From assembly GCA_016871175.1 (NCBI GenBank), contig VFZL01000002.1:124001-188000 (forward strand): a DNA stretch of 64,000 nt, in the 5' to 3' direction. This DNA comes from Acidimicrobiia bacterium (lineage in GTDB: Bacteria > Acidobacteriota > Vicinamibacteria > Vicinamibacterales > CAVVIG01). This document shows positions 1-8,066 of this stretch, piece after piece. Each line of letters starts with the position of its first letter. The first letter of the stretch is position 1. The notes under the pieces are model-generated. The model saw only the letters and a program-made list of their open reading frames with translations. It had not been told where the DNA came from and ran no database searches. The translations under genes and the position numbers were made by a program.

Positions 1-259
1 GTGAGAGCGTCAACGTCACCTTTCGCCAGTCATCGACCATAGCCTCACCTTGGCGCGCTCCGCGGCGCGGCGGGATGCGGTCCGCCGCCCGGCCGCGAGA
101 CTGCGGTGATTCTACCGATCCCGCAGCGAACGAGGCGCAGAAAATCAACAGCTCGAGCCGCAGCCTCCCTCTCGGCTTCGGCACGGCCACGCGGGACGCC
201 CTGTGCTTGCGCGGGCTGCCGGGGTCGCACGACAATGGGCCGCGTGAAAGGACATCATC
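1..259. other. Left edge, no gene recognised
   Basis: The first 259 bases are GC-rich. They hold only short open frames whose composition looks like random high-GC sequence. A purine-rich AAAGGA element just before base 260 serves the next gene. I see no RNA gene or mobile element; a promoter for the next gene is expected here but not identifiable. Confidence 0.4.
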
Positions 260-859
260 ATGCTGAACGCTCGTTTCCTCATGTTCGTCGCGTGTTCGCT
301 CGGCGCGTGGCTGTGGGCCGCGCCGCTCGCAGCTCAGCAACCCACGGCCGCACCGCCGATGACGATGACCATCACCGGGTTCCCGGACGGAGGGCAGATT
401 CCAGTGAAGTTCAGCCAGGCCGCACCCGGGGCTGCCCCTGGTGAGGGGACGTCACCGGCGATCACCTGGGCCAATGTCCCTGCTGGCACCCAGAGCTTCG
501 TGATCAACATGCGCGACATGGACGTGGCCCGGAACAAGACCACCGAGGATCAGGCGCACTGGGTGGTGTGGAACATTCCTGCCGCCACGAAAGGGTTGCC
601 CGAAGGCGTCGCCAAGGGCTCACAGTTGCCGGACGGCAGCTATCAGATCAGCGCCACGGGTCCGGTGTACCGAGGCCCGGGTGCGCCAGCGACCGGTCCG
701 ATGCACCACTACATGTTCGAGCTGTTCGCGCTCGACACGAAGCTGGACGTCAGGCCCACGGCCGACGCATTCGAGACGCGCGCGGCCGTCATGAAGGCGA
801 TGCAGGGGCACGTCCTCGGAAAGGCTGTCTACGGCGGGCTGTTCAAGCGTCCGCAGTAG
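260..859 (+). CDS. Secreted YbhB/YbcL-family (PEBP) protein
   Basis: A 199-residue protein with a Sec signal peptide over about residues 1-26 (hydrophobic core, then AAPLAAQQ). The rest matches the bacterial phosphatidylethanolamine-binding/Raf-kinase-inhibitor-like fold. Family hallmarks are SPAITWANVP at about 65-74, HWVVWNIP at 100-107, and the anion-binding region YRGPG (137-141) with GPMHHYMFELFALD at about 146-159. PEBP proteins bind anionic or lipid ligands, but the physiological role of the YbhB group is unsettled. Here it would act in the periplasm. The ATG follows an AAAGGA Shine-Dalgarno. It converges on the FMN-binding gene across a short palindrome. Family assignment is firm; the ligand is unknown. 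Confidence 0.88.
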   Translation: MLNARFLMFVACSLGAWLWAAPLAAQQPTAAPPMTMTITGFPDGGQIPVKFSQAAPGAAPGEGTSPAITWANVPAGTQSFVINMRDMDVARNKTTEDQAHWVVWNIPAATKGLPEGVAKGSQLPDGSYQISATGPVYRGPGAPATGPMHHYMFELFALDTKLDVRPTADAFETRAAVMKAMQGHVLGKAVYGGLFKRPQ

Positions 860-894
860 AGAGCCTGACGCGTCGACGAGACCGCGATGCCGCC

Positions 895-909
895 CGGGGC
901 GAAGCCCCG
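895..909. repeat. Palindrome CGGGGC-GAA-GCCCCG between convergent genes
   Basis: A perfect 6-bp GC stem with a 3-base loop lies in the 55-base gap between two convergent genes. It could act as a bidirectional terminator hairpin, although there is no U-run. The same stem recurs at 2013, 61549 and 63862, so it is also a member of a dispersed palindrome family. Confidence 0.5.
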
Positions 910-914
910 ACTGA

Positions 915-1454
915 TTAACGCGCGGCGGCGTCGGGTGGTGTCAGGAGCGCGCGCGCGATCTTGCGCGCGCCGTTACGTATGCTGCGAGTCGCGCTGTTCA
1001 CCGTGATCGTCGCGCGCGAGATCGCCTCGACGTCCGCGCCGACCTTGAACGGCGATCGGACGTCCTTGCCGACGAACTGCTTCGCGAACTCCGGCTTGTC
1101 CACCGAGAAATACCCGTACGGTTCGCGGTGCGCGGTGACGACAACCCCAGTCAGCATGCCTTTGACATCGATGCCGACGAGCATCTGAATCGGACCGTCG
1201 TAGCCGCGCTCGAGCGGTTCGAGGTCGATCGTCCAGAAGGCGTAGCCGACCGGCGCCTTCTGTGCGTCCGAGCCGTAGACGGTGAAGTGGGGCGGGTTGC
1301 CTTCCTTGGCCGAGAACGTGGCCGCCGTCGGAAAGAGCCGCTTGAGCCGTTGCTCTAGGAGTCCGCTCTCTGATCCCTGCCCGCCGATCACGAGACTGCC
1401 AGCTGTGAATGTGTGGACGACGCACGCGAAGAACGGCAGATGGCGAACGCGCAT
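915..1454 (-). CDS. Exported FMN-binding domain protein (NosR/RnfG-like)
   Basis: A 179-residue protein with an N-terminal signal or anchor (about residues 5-25). The rest is a single FMN-binding domain of the NosR/NqrC/RnfG type. VGIDVKGMLTGVVV at about 93-106 fits the strand core. AISRATITVNSA at about 144-155 fits the flavin-attachment motif, with T149 as the candidate for covalent phosphoester FMN. Canonical Rnf/Nqr proteins have S/T-G-A-T; here it is SRAT, a variant I believe occurs in NosR-like proteins. Such domains carry electrons on the periplasmic face. No rnf, nqr or nos genes lie nearby, so the partner is unknown. Confidence 0.72.
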   Translation of the reverse strand: MRVRHLPFFACVVHTFTAGSLVIGGQGSESGLLEQRLKRLFPTAATFSAKEGNPPHFTVYGSDAQKAPVGYAFWTIDLEPLERGYDGPIQMLVGIDVKGMLTGVVVTAHREPYGYFSVDKPEFAKQFVGKDVRSPFKVGADVEAISRATITVNSATRSIRNGARKIARALLTPPDAAAR

Positions 1455-1548
1455 GTCCTCGCATTATGGCGTCTCTCGAAAGATCCGATCAAGGAATCAC
1501 CCGGCAAGCGCCTTGAACTGACTACAATTGCGCGATGCGGAGGACGGG

Positions 1549-2007
1549 ATGACGACACGAGGCGGGATCGCCGTTGGTGTGAGTTGCTGTGCCCTGCTTG
1601 CGAGCGTCGCCGCGCAGGGCCCAGGGCCGTCACTGAGTGCCGTCAAGACGCTCCAATGCGCGCTCACGCTTCAGACTGCCGGGAGTTGGAAGAGTACGGA
1701 GCCGCAGTCTGAGACCAAGCCGATCCGAATGGCGCTCCGCTACGAGGAGGTCGACACGGACGATGGGACGGCACGCTTCGTCGGGTCGTCCGGCCGTACT
1801 GATGTCGCGGCGCGCTTCGTGAGGGACGCGCTGACCTTCATTCACTCGGGTACCGACGGCTCCGTCGCGCTCACCACCGTGTCCCGATCCGCCCCAGACG
1901 GTAAGTGGCTCGCGGTCCACACCCGCCACGAGTTCAGCGAGACCTCGTCAACGGGTGTCACGCTCGGACCTGCGCAGTACTACGGGACCTGCACGATCGA
2001 GCGTTGA
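1549..2007 (+). CDS. Small secreted protein of unknown function
   Basis: A protein of 152 residues from the ATG at 1549, chosen because GGAG sits 6-7 bases upstream; an in-frame TTG 21 bases earlier lacks this. It has a short signal peptide ending near VAAQG. The mature part is about 130 residues, with cysteines near both ends (LQCALTLQT and YGTCTIER) that could form one disulfide. I recognise no family. It converges on the CBM9/DUF5916 gene across a palindromic repeat. Confidence 0.6.
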   Translation: MTTRGGIAVGVSCCALLASVAAQGPGPSLSAVKTLQCALTLQTAGSWKSTEPQSETKPIRMALRYEEVDTDDGTARFVGSSGRTDVAARFVRDALTFIHSGTDGSVALTTVSRSAPDGKWLAVHTRHEFSETSSTGVTLGPAQYYGTCTIER

Positions 2008-2012
2008 TGCAT

Positions 2013-2040
2013 CGGGGCTGCGCCCCGAACCCCGGCTCGG
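2013..2040. repeat. 28-bp dispersed repeat with CGGGGC-TGC-GCCCCG hairpin
   Basis: A perfect 6-bp stem (2013-2018 with 2022-2027) is followed by aaccccggctcgg. The whole 28-base unit is repeated without change at 63862-63889. It lies between convergent genes, so a transcription-termination role is plausible. Presence at both ends of the window marks it as a dispersed intergenic element. Confidence 0.65.
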
Positions 2041-2131
2041 CCGCTCGCGGGGCCCGATGCGCGGTTCCGTCGCGGGCGCGGCCGTCGCGCGGTCGACTTG
2101 GGTGTGTGCGCTGCCGCGCGACCGTCTCGCG

Positions 2132-4468
2132 TCAATCCAGCAGATCGAACATCCGTGAGAACTTGATGATGAACGATCGGTCCATGCGCTCGGCGCGCGG
2201 AATCAAATCGTAGAGGCCGCGCGTATCGGTGTAGACCACGAACAAGCCGGTGTTGGCCGCCTGAAGCAGCCCGAATCGAAGGTTCATCGACCAGAGATCA
2301 GTCTGGTTGTTGTATTGCACGAGGGCCTGGAGGAATGCGCGGGTCGTGAACGAGTACGACACGCTCGTGCGAATAAGATTGACCGTGAACGAGGCCACCG
2401 GGAGCGTCACGTCGTTCGCCTGATGCGAGATCTCGGTGTTGAATGTTTCGCCGATTCGCGCCCGGACGCTGGACTGCAAGGTCCGACGAGTGCCGCCAAA
2501 GAACCCGCCGAGGAACGTCGTGACGCGGAAGCTGACTGGCGCGCCCTGATTGGTGAAAAACACCAGGTTCGCCTCCTTGTGCCGATAGTCCCCAGGGGGG
2601 ACGAACACGCGCGGGAAGATCTCGAACGGCGCGCGCACACCCTCCTGCGTCAGGTTCATGCCCGTGTGCATCTCGGCGCCGTTCTTCCACTGCCAGTGCA
2701 TATCGATGTGGTGGAAGCCGGTCTCCTGCATGCCGTCGAGCCCCCAGTACGCGCGATACAGCGTGTGCGGACGGAGCTCCTGGATCCGCATGAAGTTGGC
2801 CGGTCGAAACCGCGTCATCACGAACGCGTCGCCTTTGCGGTACGCGCGCCGATTAATGAACCCGGCTTCCGGATTGAACTGATCGCCGACTTCCTGGTAC
2901 CCGGCGTTGACATCGACGCGCTGGAGTTGCGTGCGCGACCGGACGTTGAACGCGTCGGTTCGCCCGCCGCAGCTCGCTGCTCGGCACGGCGTCTGTGTCT
3001 TCGAGAGGAATCCCGTGACGACGGAATTCTGTCGAATGCCGAGACGGCCATCTATCGAGTACGTTCGGTTGTAGTCCGATGCAGAACTGAACTGGCCCCT
3101 GCCTTGACGATTGACGATCAACATACCGAGCGACGATCGATTCGGCAGGTCGCGGCTCAATCGAACGACGCCAAAGTTGTTGCTCGGGACGACACCGCGG
3201 TTGATACTCCGAAAGTCCATCTCCTCCGTCTGCATGTTGAGCAGGCCGACGTTGAAGCGGCCCGCTTTTCCGGACACACGGGCACCCGCCACGATCGGAA
3301 TCCGCTGTCCCGTGGACGAGATGCCGATCCGGCGACTAAAGAAGAGATCCACCTCGCCCGGATTGCCGACCGTGAAGAACCCGGAGTTTTCGAGGAAGAA
3401 GGGGCGCTTTTCAGGGAAGAAGAGACTGAAGCGATCCAGGTTGACCTGCTGGTCGTCCACTTCGACCTGGGCGAAGTCGGTGTTGACCGTCCCGTCGAGC
3501 GCCAGGCTCGGCGTCAGGTTGTACTTGAGGTCGACACCGACGTTTTGCTGCAGATCCGTCGGTACCCTCCCGTTCAGTGGCTTTTCCCCGCTCGCAATCG
3601 CGTTGCCCAGCGCGTACGGCGTCACGCGCAGCGTGCGGAGTATGGGGGCTTGAACCCCCACCATCGATCCCGCGAGCGATACACGATTCAAGTCGTACTG
3701 GCGGGGAATCTGCGCCCAGTATGACCGCTCGTTGCGGCGTCGAATGTTGCGTTGGAAGTTCAATCCCCACGTGTGTCCCGAGCCGCCAGGAAAGCGCAGG
3801 GTGCGAAACGGAATCGCGAACTCCGCGGTCCAGCCGAGGTCCGTGATTGTCGTCTGGACGCGCCACGCGCCGTCCCAGTTCAAGTTGAAGCCGCCGCCCG
3901 ACCCGGACATCTGCTGCCCGAATCGCAAGCCTCCACCGCCTTGACCCTCGTTTGTCACTTGACCGTCGTACTCGATGCCGGCTGGATTGGTCCCGAAGAT
4001 GAAACCGTTCTGCGTGTCGCGATAGGTGTCGAACAGCATCCGGAAGCTGTCGGTCTCGTCCAGGTCCGCGTCGCGGCGCGCGTCCGACACGACGATCGAG
4101 CCGGGGTCGTTGTCATAGCAGACGACCCCCACGTACAGCGTTTCTGCGTCGAAGACGACCCGCACCTCGGTACGCTCCGAGGCCGGCTGCCCCTGATCGG
4201 GTTGCTCCTGCCAGAAATCCGTGATCGGCACGGCGTTCTGCCAGATCGACTCGCCCAGCACGTCGCCGTCGATGGTCGGCCCCTCGTTGACACGGCTCGC
4301 AGACAAGACCGGGCGCGGGCGCAACGCGAAAAGACCGGCGGCCGCCGGCGCCTGTCCCTGCGGCCGTTGCGCCAGAGCGTTTGCGACCAGCAGCGAGGCG
4401 ATCGCGGTCCCGCACAAGAAGGTTCGTCGTACAGAGGTCACTCGAAGCATCGTGCAGATCGGGATCAT
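2132..4468 (-). CDS. CBM9-like / DUF5916 outer-membrane-type protein
   Basis: A 778-residue exported protein; an internal ATG at 4450 gives a tighter signal peptide and may be the true start, since neither has a clear Shine-Dalgarno. After the signal (AIASLLVANALAQ) comes a carbohydrate-binding-module-9-like domain at about 55-200, with PTIDGDVLGESIWQNA and VVFDAETLYVGVVCYDND. The rest, about 240-778, is the DUF5916 region, rich in alternating strands such as FNVGLLNMQTEEMDF and resembling an outer-membrane barrel. Known CBM9 domains bind sugar ends, but many DUF5916 proteins have no tested ligand. It is the last gene of a minus-strand block, almost touching the thioesterase gene. Binding or passage of glycans is inference. 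Confidence 0.8.
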   Translation of the reverse strand: MIPICTMLRVTSVRRTFLCGTAIASLLVANALAQRPQGQAPAAAGLFALRPRPVLSASRVNEGPTIDGDVLGESIWQNAVPITDFWQEQPDQGQPASERTEVRVVFDAETLYVGVVCYDNDPGSIVVSDARRDADLDETDSFRMLFDTYRDTQNGFIFGTNPAGIEYDGQVTNEGQGGGGLRFGQQMSGSGGGFNLNWDGAWRVQTTITDLGWTAEFAIPFRTLRFPGGSGHTWGLNFQRNIRRRNERSYWAQIPRQYDLNRVSLAGSMVGVQAPILRTLRVTPYALGNAIASGEKPLNGRVPTDLQQNVGVDLKYNLTPSLALDGTVNTDFAQVEVDDQQVNLDRFSLFFPEKRPFFLENSGFFTVGNPGEVDLFFSRRIGISSTGQRIPIVAGARVSGKAGRFNVGLLNMQTEEMDFRSINRGVVPSNNFGVVRLSRDLPNRSSLGMLIVNRQGRGQFSSASDYNRTYSIDGRLGIRQNSVVTGFLSKTQTPCRAASCGGRTDAFNVRSRTQLQRVDVNAGYQEVGDQFNPEAGFINRRAYRKGDAFVMTRFRPANFMRIQELRPHTLYRAYWGLDGMQETGFHHIDMHWQWKNGAEMHTGMNLTQEGVRAPFEIFPRVFVPPGDYRHKEANLVFFTNQGAPVSFRVTTFLGGFFGGTRRTLQSSVRARIGETFNTEISHQANDVTLPVASFTVNLIRTSVSYSFTTRAFLQALVQYNNQTDLWSMNLRFGLLQAANTGLFVVYTDTRGLYDLIPRAERMDRSFIIKFSRMFDLLD

Positions 4469-4469
4469 A

Positions 4470-4916
4470 TCAGCCGGGCTGGTGGCGGGATAGCGGCTCG
4501 AGCGCAGAGCGAATCACCGTCGGGATTGGGACAGGCACGCGTGTGTCCCGATCGACATACACATGCACGAAGCGCCCAATGGCACACGGCTCGTCGTCGC
4601 CTGCGCGGAAGAGCGCGATCCGGTAGACCACGCTTGTCGAGCCCAGTCGCTCGATCGCGAGGGCCGCGTCGATCGCATCAGGAAAGGACAACGGCTTCAA
4701 GAACTGACATCCCGTTTCGGCGACAATCCCGATCGCGGGGAGCGCACGAATATCGGTGCCCGTCGCGTCGAGGAGAAACCCATTCACCGCCGTATCGAAG
4801 AACGAGTAATACGCGACGTTGTTGACGTGACCGTAGTGGTCGTTGTCCATCCACCGGGTCTGAATGGGACGCAGCACGGGGAAGTCCGCTCGGCGCAGAA
4901 GGGGGATGGCTGGCAT
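4470..4916 (-). CDS. Hotdog-fold acyl-CoA thioesterase (YbgC/4HBT-like)
   Basis: A 148-residue protein from the ATG at 4916 (MPAIPLLRR); an upstream ATG at 4970 would add a run unlike the family. RWMDNDHYGHVNNVAYYSFFD at about 21-41 is the 4HBT catalytic signature, with D26 in the place of the nucleophile/base Asp and GHVNN following. Length is normal for this cytoplasmic family, which hydrolyses acyl-CoA or aryl-CoA thioesters. It follows the flavoprotein and Cfa-like genes on the same strand (74-base gap), so an acyl-lipid context is likely. The acyl group is not predictable. Confidence 0.85.
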   Translation of the reverse strand: MPAIPLLRRADFPVLRPIQTRWMDNDHYGHVNNVAYYSFFDTAVNGFLLDATGTDIRALPAIGIVAETGCQFLKPLSFPDAIDAALAIERLGSTSVVYRIALFRAGDDEPCAIGRFVHVYVDRDTRVPVPIPTVIRSALEPLSRHQPG

Positions 4917-4990
4917 TGCGCAAGGGTACTGCAGGGAGTGGGCAGAGACGAGGCCGCAGACGCTGAGCACCGAACCGGCGCGCCGCTATG

Positions 4991-6124
4991 TCATCGCGCG
5001 CTCCCCGAGCGCACGAACCAGCGATCGAGGACGAGGTGGCGGACGAGCCACGTGGAGGCGAGCAGTGCGGGTGCAAGTCGAGGGGCGAGTCGCGCGGCGG
5101 TCGATCGGGTCGCCGACTGTCGGTGGAGCGTTGCGTGCCGCATGCGTGCCGTGAGCCGCCGTTCGTACGGCGACAGTCGATCGCGGGTGAACCTGCCTCC
5201 GCGTAGGGTAGCTTCGACGATCGTCTGGGCCGCGAGCAGGCCGGATTCGACGGCGGGCCGAATGCCCTCGCCACTCTCCGGATATGCGAGCCCCGCCGCA
5301 TCGCCCACCAGCAGCACGCCATCGTCGACCACACGAGGCCGGCGATCCGATCCCAGCCGATAGGCGTGGCCACGCCACGGGCTGCCGCTGCCCAGCCCCA
5401 CGATTCGCCGGTCGTTCAGGAACTCCGCAAATGCCTCAATGTCGTCAGGAACCGGCGGCGCGAAGGGTGCGCGGCCGTAGCGCCCGAATCCGATGTTCAC
5501 GAACGCTTGCTTCGGAAAACACCATCCGTAGCCGGTGAGGTCGGGCGTGAAATACAGATCGACCAGTTCCGGGTCGGCACGCGCGCCCCAGCGTAGGCTG
5601 GCGCGCGGGACCTCGATCTCCTGCGCCGCGACGACTGGTGGGCGGTCCTCCGCTGGCGCGAGCGCACGAGCCGCCGGACAGAGGTGGTCGCAGGCGCCGA
5701 CCAACATCGGCGCCTGCAGGCCGCCGTTGACGATCCACGAACCGCTGTGGCGCTCGAGACGATCGACGGCGGTGCTCTGGATCACGCGCGCACCGGAGCG
5801 ATTGAGCAGGAAGTGATCGAACTCGCACCGGCGGATGCCGTAGCTCACCGGTCGGTCGTACCGGACCACCGCCTCTCGGTTTCGTCCGATCCGTCCAACC
5901 CGAAAACCGGTGGTCGGCTGTAGTGTGCGCCCATGCGCGTACTCCGTCACGTCGACATCGAGTGCCGAGAGCACTTGCGGCGTGACCCACCCTGCGCACA
6001 CCTTGTCTCGTGGGAACCTCGCCCGGTCCACGACCACGACATCGAGGCCAGCGTGGCGCAGACCCCAGGCGCACGAAGAGCCAGCGGGTCCACCGCCAAC
6101 GACGACGACATCGCAGGTGTCCAT
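4991..6124 (-). CDS. Geranylgeranyl-reductase-like FAD oxidoreductase
   Basis: A 377-residue flavoprotein. The N-terminal Rossmann motif VVVVGGGPAGSSCAWGLRHAG and RARFPRDKVCAGWV fit the geranylgeranyl reductase family, which reduces isoprenoid or other lipid double bonds. The second FAD motif is VLLVGDAAGLAYPESGEGIRPAVESG at about 272-297. GACDHLCPAARAL sits where related proteins carry GAxGHxCPVAR. The start is only 6 bases after the stop of the Cfa-like methyltransferase gene, so the two are very probably cotranscribed and translationally coupled. A lipid-acting reductase or dehydrogenase is the best guess; a menaquinone or polyprenyl substrate is equally possible. Confidence 0.82.
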   Translation of the reverse strand: MDTCDVVVVGGGPAGSSCAWGLRHAGLDVVVVDRARFPRDKVCAGWVTPQVLSALDVDVTEYAHGRTLQPTTGFRVGRIGRNREAVVRYDRPVSYGIRRCEFDHFLLNRSGARVIQSTAVDRLERHSGSWIVNGGLQAPMLVGACDHLCPAARALAPAEDRPPVVAAQEIEVPRASLRWGARADPELVDLYFTPDLTGYGWCFPKQAFVNIGFGRYGRAPFAPPVPDDIEAFAEFLNDRRIVGLGSGSPWRGHAYRLGSDRRPRVVDDGVLLVGDAAGLAYPESGEGIRPAVESGLLAAQTIVEATLRGGRFTRDRLSPYERRLTARMRHATLHRQSATRSTAARLAPRLAPALLASTWLVRHLVLDRWFVRSGSAR

Positions 6125-6130
6125 GAGGCC

Positions 6131-7339
6131 TTACCCGCTCACACGCGTCCAGGGGACGGCGTTGCTCGTGCCGCGCGAGATGACGACCTGGAACAACTGC
6201 ATCCACCCGGTCGTGAACGCGGCCTCGGAGCCGGTGAGATACAGACGCCACGCACGGACGAACGGCTCATCGAACATCGTCCGCACGCGATCCGCGGACT
6301 GCTCGAACCGCTCGCGCCAATGCCGCAACGTCAGTGCGTAGTGCAAGCGGAGGTTCTCGACGTCGAGCACGGAGAAGTCCGCGGGCTCGAGGACGTGTTC
6401 GCAGAGTTCCCGAAGCGTCGGTGGGTAGCCGCCAGGGAAGATCCGCTTGCGGATCCAGCGGTTCAACGGGGCCGGACGGTTGCGTCCGATGAAGTGGAGG
6501 AGACCTCGACCATTCGGCGTCATCACGCGATCCATGACGTGCGCGAGGGCGCCGAGCTGGTTGAGGCCGACGTGCTCGATCATGCCGACCGATACGAAGA
6601 CGTCGTACGTGCCGGTCACCGTGCGATAGTCGCCATCGAAGAATCGAGCGCGATCGGCCAGCCCTTCGGAGGCCGCGCGCTCGCGGGCCCATGCCAGCTG
6701 TGCTGAGGAGAGGTTGAAGGCGTCGACCGTCACGCCGTAGTGCCTGGCCATGTGGAGTGCGAGAGCCCCCCAGCCGCATCCGGCTTCCACGACCCGCTCG
6801 CCCGGCTGCAAACGTAGCTTCCGGCACACGAGGTCCATCTTGGCTGCCTGCGCCTCGTCCAGGGTCACATCGCGCCTGGGGAAGTAGGCGCAGGTGTAGA
6901 CCAGCTCTCGGTCCAGCCACAAGCGGTAGAACTCGTTGCCGAGGTCGTAGTGATGGTGCACGTTCGATCGCGCGAGCTGCAATGTGATCGATTGGCGCCG
7001 CGCCGACCACCCGCGTGGCGCTTTGGTGACGCGATACATGGCCTCGAGCAGCGCGCGCAGATCGCCGTCGCCGTCGACGGCGCCGGCCATGTACGTCTCA
7101 CCGACGTACAGCTGCGGGTCCCACAGCCATGACCACAGCGCGCGTCGGCGCTTGAAGTGCACGGTCGCAAGCGGAGCCGTCTTCGGGCCGCTTGCGACGC
7201 CGTCCCACAGCACGAACCGCACCGGTACGCCGTGCACCGACCGTTGAAGCTGCTTCAACGCCCATCGATCGGCGGGGGTCGACCGCAAGGTGACGTCGTG
7301 AGCCGTGAACGTGTGGCGTCGAGTGGCATCAAGGCTCAT
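6131..7339 (-). CDS. Cyclopropane-fatty-acid synthase family methyltransferase
   Basis: A 402-residue SAM-dependent enzyme of the CFA synthase/mycolic-acid methyltransferase family. Conserved elements in order: HHYDLGNEFYRLWLD (129-143), LVYTCAYF with the family cysteine at 150, the SAM loop VVEAGCGWGALALHMA (183-198), VSVGMIEHVGLNQ with E255, and LHYALTLRHWRERF at 332-345. The enzymes transfer a methylene or methyl group to cis double bonds in membrane phospholipid acyl chains. Length and motifs look complete. Directly downstream is the GGR-like flavoprotein. Paired methyltransferase/flavoprotein genes make 10-methyl fatty acids in some actinobacteria; whether this pair does something similar is inference. 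Confidence 0.88.
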   Translation of the reverse strand: MSLDATRRHTFTAHDVTLRSTPADRWALKQLQRSVHGVPVRFVLWDGVASGPKTAPLATVHFKRRRALWSWLWDPQLYVGETYMAGAVDGDGDLRALLEAMYRVTKAPRGWSARRQSITLQLARSNVHHHYDLGNEFYRLWLDRELVYTCAYFPRRDVTLDEAQAAKMDLVCRKLRLQPGERVVEAGCGWGALALHMARHYGVTVDAFNLSSAQLAWARERAASEGLADRARFFDGDYRTVTGTYDVFVSVGMIEHVGLNQLGALAHVMDRVMTPNGRGLLHFIGRNRPAPLNRWIRKRIFPGGYPPTLRELCEHVLEPADFSVLDVENLRLHYALTLRHWRERFEQSADRVRTMFDEPFVRAWRLYLTGSEAAFTTGWMQLFQVVISRGTSNAVPWTRVSG

Positions 7340-7508
7340 GGCTCGAAACTAACAGCTCACAAGTTCCTAGGCAACGTGTGTGCCACGGCCCAGCCCGGCA
7401 TTTCCCGGCCGAAGGGCCCGCCAGGTCCGCCGTGGCCGACCCCGTCGCCAGAAATCCGCCGGCCCGCCACAGGGCGTGCGGGGCAGGCCTGGCTGCTGTA
7501 CGTCCTTG

Positions 7509-7538
7509 TTGTGACAAACATGGGCTGGGCCGTATAAC
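7509..7538 (+). promoter_or_regulatory. Candidate sigma70-type promoter upstream of the DUF6152 gene
   Basis: TTGTGA (7509-7514) and TATAAC (7533-7538) are separated by 18 bases, matching 4/6 and 5/6 of the consensus hexamers. It stands out as an AT-richer patch in GC-rich DNA, in the divergent gap before the five-gene plus-strand run. Acidobacteriota promoters are poorly defined, so this is a candidate only. Confidence 0.4.
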
Positions 7539-7625
7539 ATCCGCACGGTAGGCGGTCGCGCCAAATTGTCCCGCGGGGGGTTGGAGATGACTCGTGCGGA
7601 GGCGGGGCTCCGTGGAGAGGTGGCA

Positions 7626-8057
7626 ATGCTCACACGTCTTTGTCTTGCCGTCGCCTCGTTGGCCGTGATGGCGACGGGTGTGCCTGTCATGGCCCATCAC
7701 GCGTTCGCCGCGGAGTTCGACGGCACCAAGCCGGTCACGCTCAAGGGCAAGGTCACGCGCATGGACTGGATCAACCCGCATGCGTGGCTGTACCTGGATG
7801 TCCGGATGCCGGACGGCAAGGTCGTCAATTGGGGCGTTGAGGGTGGGGCGCCGAACGCGCTCCTCCGGCGCGGGTGGAACAAGAATTCCGTGATGCCTGG
7901 CGCGGAGGTCACCGTCGAAGGGTTCCGCGCGAAGGACGGATCGAACCGCGCGAACGGGCGGCAGGTGACGATGGCAGATGGGAAGAAGTTGTTCATCGGT
8001 TCGTCGGGCACGGGCGCGCCTCTCGACGGTCGTGATCCCAGCGAACAGAAGAAGTAG
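7626..8057 (+). CDS. DUF6152-family secreted protein
   Basis: A 143-residue protein from the ATG at 7626, preceded by GGAGAGG; an in-frame ATG 60 bases upstream would put extra residues before the signal peptide. The signal ends at about MAHHAFAAEFD. The mature part matches the DUF6152 pattern: HHAFAAEFD, then LKGKVTRMDWINPHAWLYLDV and GAEVTVEGFRAKDGSNRANGR. It is probably a small periplasmic OB-like beta protein; the His-rich mature N-terminus could bind metal (inference). It begins a tight run with two secreted paralogs (gaps of 9 and 7 bases), which suggests a shared role, unknown. Confidence 0.78.
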   Translation: MLTRLCLAVASLAVMATGVPVMAHHAFAAEFDGTKPVTLKGKVTRMDWINPHAWLYLDVRMPDGKVVNWGVEGGAPNALLRRGWNKNSVMPGAEVTVEGFRAKDGSNRANGRQVTMADGKKLFIGSSGTGAPLDGRDPSEQKK

Positions 8058-8066
8058 AGGCCTGTC

